This document shows, in pieces, positions 61,522 through 64,000 of a stretch of 64,000 bases of DNA. A model generated the notes under the pieces. The model had not been told where the DNA came from, did not search any database, and saw only the letters and a list, made by a program, of their open reading frames with translations. This DNA is from Trochalopteron elliotii (Eukaryota > Chordata > Aves > Passeriformes > Leiothrichidae), in the NCBI GenBank assembly GCA_024734555.1, contig JANPWX010019233.1:125183-189182 (forward strand), written 5' to 3'. A program made the translations under genes and the position numbers. The first letter of the stretch is position 1; every line of letters begins with the position of its first letter.

Positions 61522-63353
61522 GTAAAGGATATTTTCTTTCGAGTGAGTGAAAAATGGCAAAGTTTTGAGACTGCTCTTACATTCACATGGAGAAAAATCC
61601 TTTTAAAACAATATAATAGTTTATAATGATAAATCTTTTCCCTCATTTATTCATCTGTTTTGGGAACAACAGAGATGGTGTCTCTTAAAGGGTTTGGGTT
61701 TCTTCTGAGCTTTTGCTCAGTATAGTTTCAATCTTAGAAGACATTGTTTTTTAAACATATTCTACTGTTATGCTTAAAATGTTTTCTGGAGTTGCTGCTA
61801 AAAGGAAAATATTCCTTTAAAATCTGATCGTCTGATTTATAATTGAGTTTTAACTAATTGTTAGAAAAAGGCTTCAGTAGTGCATCTGTTCACCTTTCCT
61901 ACTTGCTGAATGTTTCTGCTGTTCCTTCTAGACTTGGAAGTCATAGCTCGTAGTACAGTTCTGCTGAAGGCTCTTTGCAGAGGTGGTACAGTCAACCACA
62001 TTTTCTTCAGTTTACAAAATGAGAGAAACTAATGGAGAGTCTAGGAAAGTCCCAGCTTGTACTGTGCCTGGTTAGTCTTGTTCTAAACTTCAAATAAAAT
62101 GGCCTGGGATAGTAGTTAAATAAATATTGGATAACTGTATCTGTCAACATTGTGTCTACTAAGTATTAGCACTGAAAATAATGGTTCATAGATTATCTTT
62201 ATTGTCAATTGACCTGTATTTAAGACAAGGACAGTTGAGTGACTGCTGGAGATGCAAAGAGGAAAGTTCCAAATTTTGATGATACTCAATACTTCATAAT
62301 TTGGAAATGAACCGGCTAGCTGCATGTTTTGACATGAAAGCCGATATAACCCTTGTGGTTTACCTCAGTCATAACAGGTGATGAAGAGGAACTTGAGAAG
62401 GGCAAGATGCCCTCTGAGAGCCTGCAGTAGGTTGAGAATGCAAGAGACTGAGTGCATGAAATGGGTTTGTTTAGAATGGTTTAGAAAGAAAAGGAATGTA
62501 GCACTGCATAACTATGTGAGGTCCCTAATCATTGTACATGGAACCAGACTGGAGGGATTTAAATGTTAATTGAGAAGACTCAGACTATCAAAACCTAACA
62601 TTTACCTGTCTTTCTCTTTCTCCCTTGGATGGGGAGGGGGCAGATCCAAATCCAAACAAAAGAGTATTAGGCAATTGGGATAACAGACAATAAGTATCTT
62701 TACCTGCTCTAAGTGTCTATTTGAAATGTTTTAAAATGTATTACTTTTTGTCTGGGGTCCCCGGAGTAATTAAGTGAAAATGTCACTAGTTCTTATTTGG
62801 ACTGTTTCTTCCTACTATATAAACTAGATTCGAGTCATAATTTACTGTACAAGACCATCTTGGTAGCAGTGCAATAAAAAAATCTCAGGCATGCCCAAAG
62901 GAGCAGCACTGCTGTATGCCAGAAAAGCTTGAAATATTTGAATGACCAGTTAGGCAAAGTTCCAGACTGTTCTTGCATAACTAATGGCAGCCCTGTGTGT
63001 CGTTCCAAGGAGCTTATAATTCCCTTCATCAAACTTTCACATTAATGCTTCACTACAAGTGGGGAGGGCAGAAAGAAAAAGGGGATAAAGGGTGGCTAAA
63101 GAAACTTAGAGAGACTAAGCAAGAGCCTGTGAGAGTTACTGGAAGAGAGACATTTCACATTATACCCCAAAGACACTTTTCTAGTACTGGAGAGCCAAAG
63201 ATGTACCTGCTTTTAGCTTCTTTCATTCCAAACATGAAGCAGAGTGGAATTTGCCTATCAGATGAGTGTTTATCTTTCAGCTTTACTCAGTGCAACATAT
63301 ATAGCATATGTAAAATTAAAAGTTTTCTTGTACTGAGTGTTTATCTCTCCCAG
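61522..63353 (+). other. CEMIP2: CEMIP2 intron 12
   Basis: 1.8 kb. No recognised element. The frame ending at 63383 only reads into the next exon in another phase. Confidence 0.85.
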
Positions 63354-63485
63354 GTTTCGACCTCATCAAGATGCAGACGCTGAAAAGCCCCGAGTTGCTG
63401 CCCTGATTGACAGATTAATCTCTTTCAAAAACAATGATCATGGAGCCTGGGTCAGGGGAGGGGATATCCTCATTCAGAACTCTGG
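63354..63485 (+). CDS. CEMIP2: CEMIP2 coding exon 12
   Basis: Residues 754-797 plus a split Gly (RFRPHQDADAEKPRVAALID, then RLISFKNNDHGAWVRGGDIL and IQNS). The segment FKNNDHGAWVRGGDI is a family signature in the beta-helix. The donor is GTAGGT at 63486. Confidence 0.97.
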
Positions 63486-63966
63486 GTAGGTATTTGGAAA
63501 CTAACAGCTGCATGCTGTTAAGAAATTTTCCCTGAAGCTTTGTTTATGAAAGTGCATTACAACAGGATTATAGGAGAGGATTGATGCTTAATTTTTTGAG
63601 TTTCATTACTAAAATTGTTCCATACTCCTCAGTATGATCAGCTTTCATACCATCCCACAACTTCAAATATGCAAGTTTGTATGTGATTAGATGAGAACCT
63701 GTCTTAAACAGCAAGAAAACAACTGCAGTAAAAAGAAGCCTAAGAGTTGGTAGAGACAGTAAATTCAAATTGGGATTTCTGTTGTCTCCCTGAAGCTCTT
63801 AAGTCCTGCTTAAAATGTGTAGAAAATTATTTTACTACTTTTTAACAAAAATGCTTTTAGAAAATTTAACTGTGTGGTTTTTCAGTGCATAACAGGATGT
63901 GCTCTTACATTAGCCAATAGTAGGATAATCTAGAAAAAAACCCTGATGTTTTGGACTTTCTTATAG
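63486..63966 (+). other. CEMIP2: CEMIP2 intron 13
   Basis: 481 bp, AT-rich. Nothing recognised. Confidence 0.9.
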
Positions 63967-64000
63967 GTTTGCAGACAATGGAATAGGTTTGACATTTGCT
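63967..64000 (+). CDS. CEMIP2: CEMIP2 coding exon 13, truncated by window end
   Basis: Residues 798-809 (FADNGIGLTFA after the split Gly), in phase with the previous exon and matching the family. The exon and about 570 further residues of the protein lie beyond the window. Confidence 0.93.

Larger units (their letters stand above)
26500..64000 (+). other. CEMIP2: CEMIP2 (TMEM2) gene, 5' two-thirds, cell-surface hyaluronidase
   Basis: The coding exons from 39415 rightwards join into one open frame of 2427 bases (809 residues) with matching splice phases at all twelve junctions. The protein follows vertebrate CEMIP2/TMEM2: a short cytoplasmic tail, one transmembrane helix (about residues 81-101), a G8 domain, a GG domain and the start of the parallel beta-helix (PbH1) region. 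CEMIP2 is a type II plasma-membrane protein reported as a calcium-dependent hyaluronidase cleaving extracellular high-molecular-weight hyaluronan at neutral pH. The full protein is about 1383 residues, so roughly 570 remain outside the window. Residues reported as important in mammalian TMEM2 (Arg265, Asp273, Asp286) align with Arg263, Asp271 and Asp284 here, since the bird N-terminus is two residues shorter. The 5' limit given is approximate. Confidence 0.95.

Noticed and set aside
1..64000. CRISPR arrays, tRNA/rRNA genes, bacterial or phage systems
   Set aside because: No regularly spaced repeats, no cloverleaf-like sequence and no prokaryotic gene organisation were seen; the window is vertebrate intron/exon DNA.

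Overview
This is vertebrate nuclear DNA, almost certainly from a bird. It has split genes with GT/AG introns, low gene density, several CR1 LINE fragments (the main avian retrotransposon) and ERV-type solo LTRs. A neoavian or passerine species is likely from the LTR types, but that is weaker. No bacterial operons, CRISPR arrays, phages, plasmids, tRNA or rRNA genes were seen.

Two protein-coding genes lie on the + strand in tandem. (1) The 3' end of ABHD17B, an alpha/beta-hydrolase depalmitoylase: its last two coding exons (2685-2864 and 3319-3538) and a long 3'UTR ending near a polyadenylation signal at about 6.06 kb. (2) The 5' two-thirds of CEMIP2 (TMEM2), the type II transmembrane cell-surface hyaluronidase: thirteen coding exons from 39415 to the window edge. 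They code for about 809 residues in one uninterrupted frame with every splice phase consistent; the rest of the gene lies beyond base 64000. ABHD17B upstream of CEMIP2 in the same orientation is the arrangement at human 9q21. That block corresponds to the avian Z chromosome, so the window is probably Z-linked (inference).

Layout: 1-6.1 kb, ABHD17B 3' part; 6.1-26.5 kb, intergenic with CR1 fragments, a clean solo LTR (11764-12343, 6-bp target duplication), a second candidate LTR and an LTR fragment; 26.5-27.6 kb, a CpG island broken by a 388-base assembly gap, the probable CEMIP2 promoter and non-coding first exon; 27.6-39.4 kb, large CEMIP2 intron 1, with a long antisense CR1 carrying reverse-transcriptase-derived frames and an unrecognised protein-like minus-strand segment; 39.4-64 kb, CEMIP2 coding exons and introns.

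The two genes are not known to act in one pathway. I found no convincing new biological system. The best leads are a degenerate copy of part of CEMIP2 exon 11 inside the following intron, the protein-like minus-strand segment at 32.7-33.2 kb, a 101-bp tandem duplication inside a CR1, and the missing sequence at the CEMIP2 promoter.
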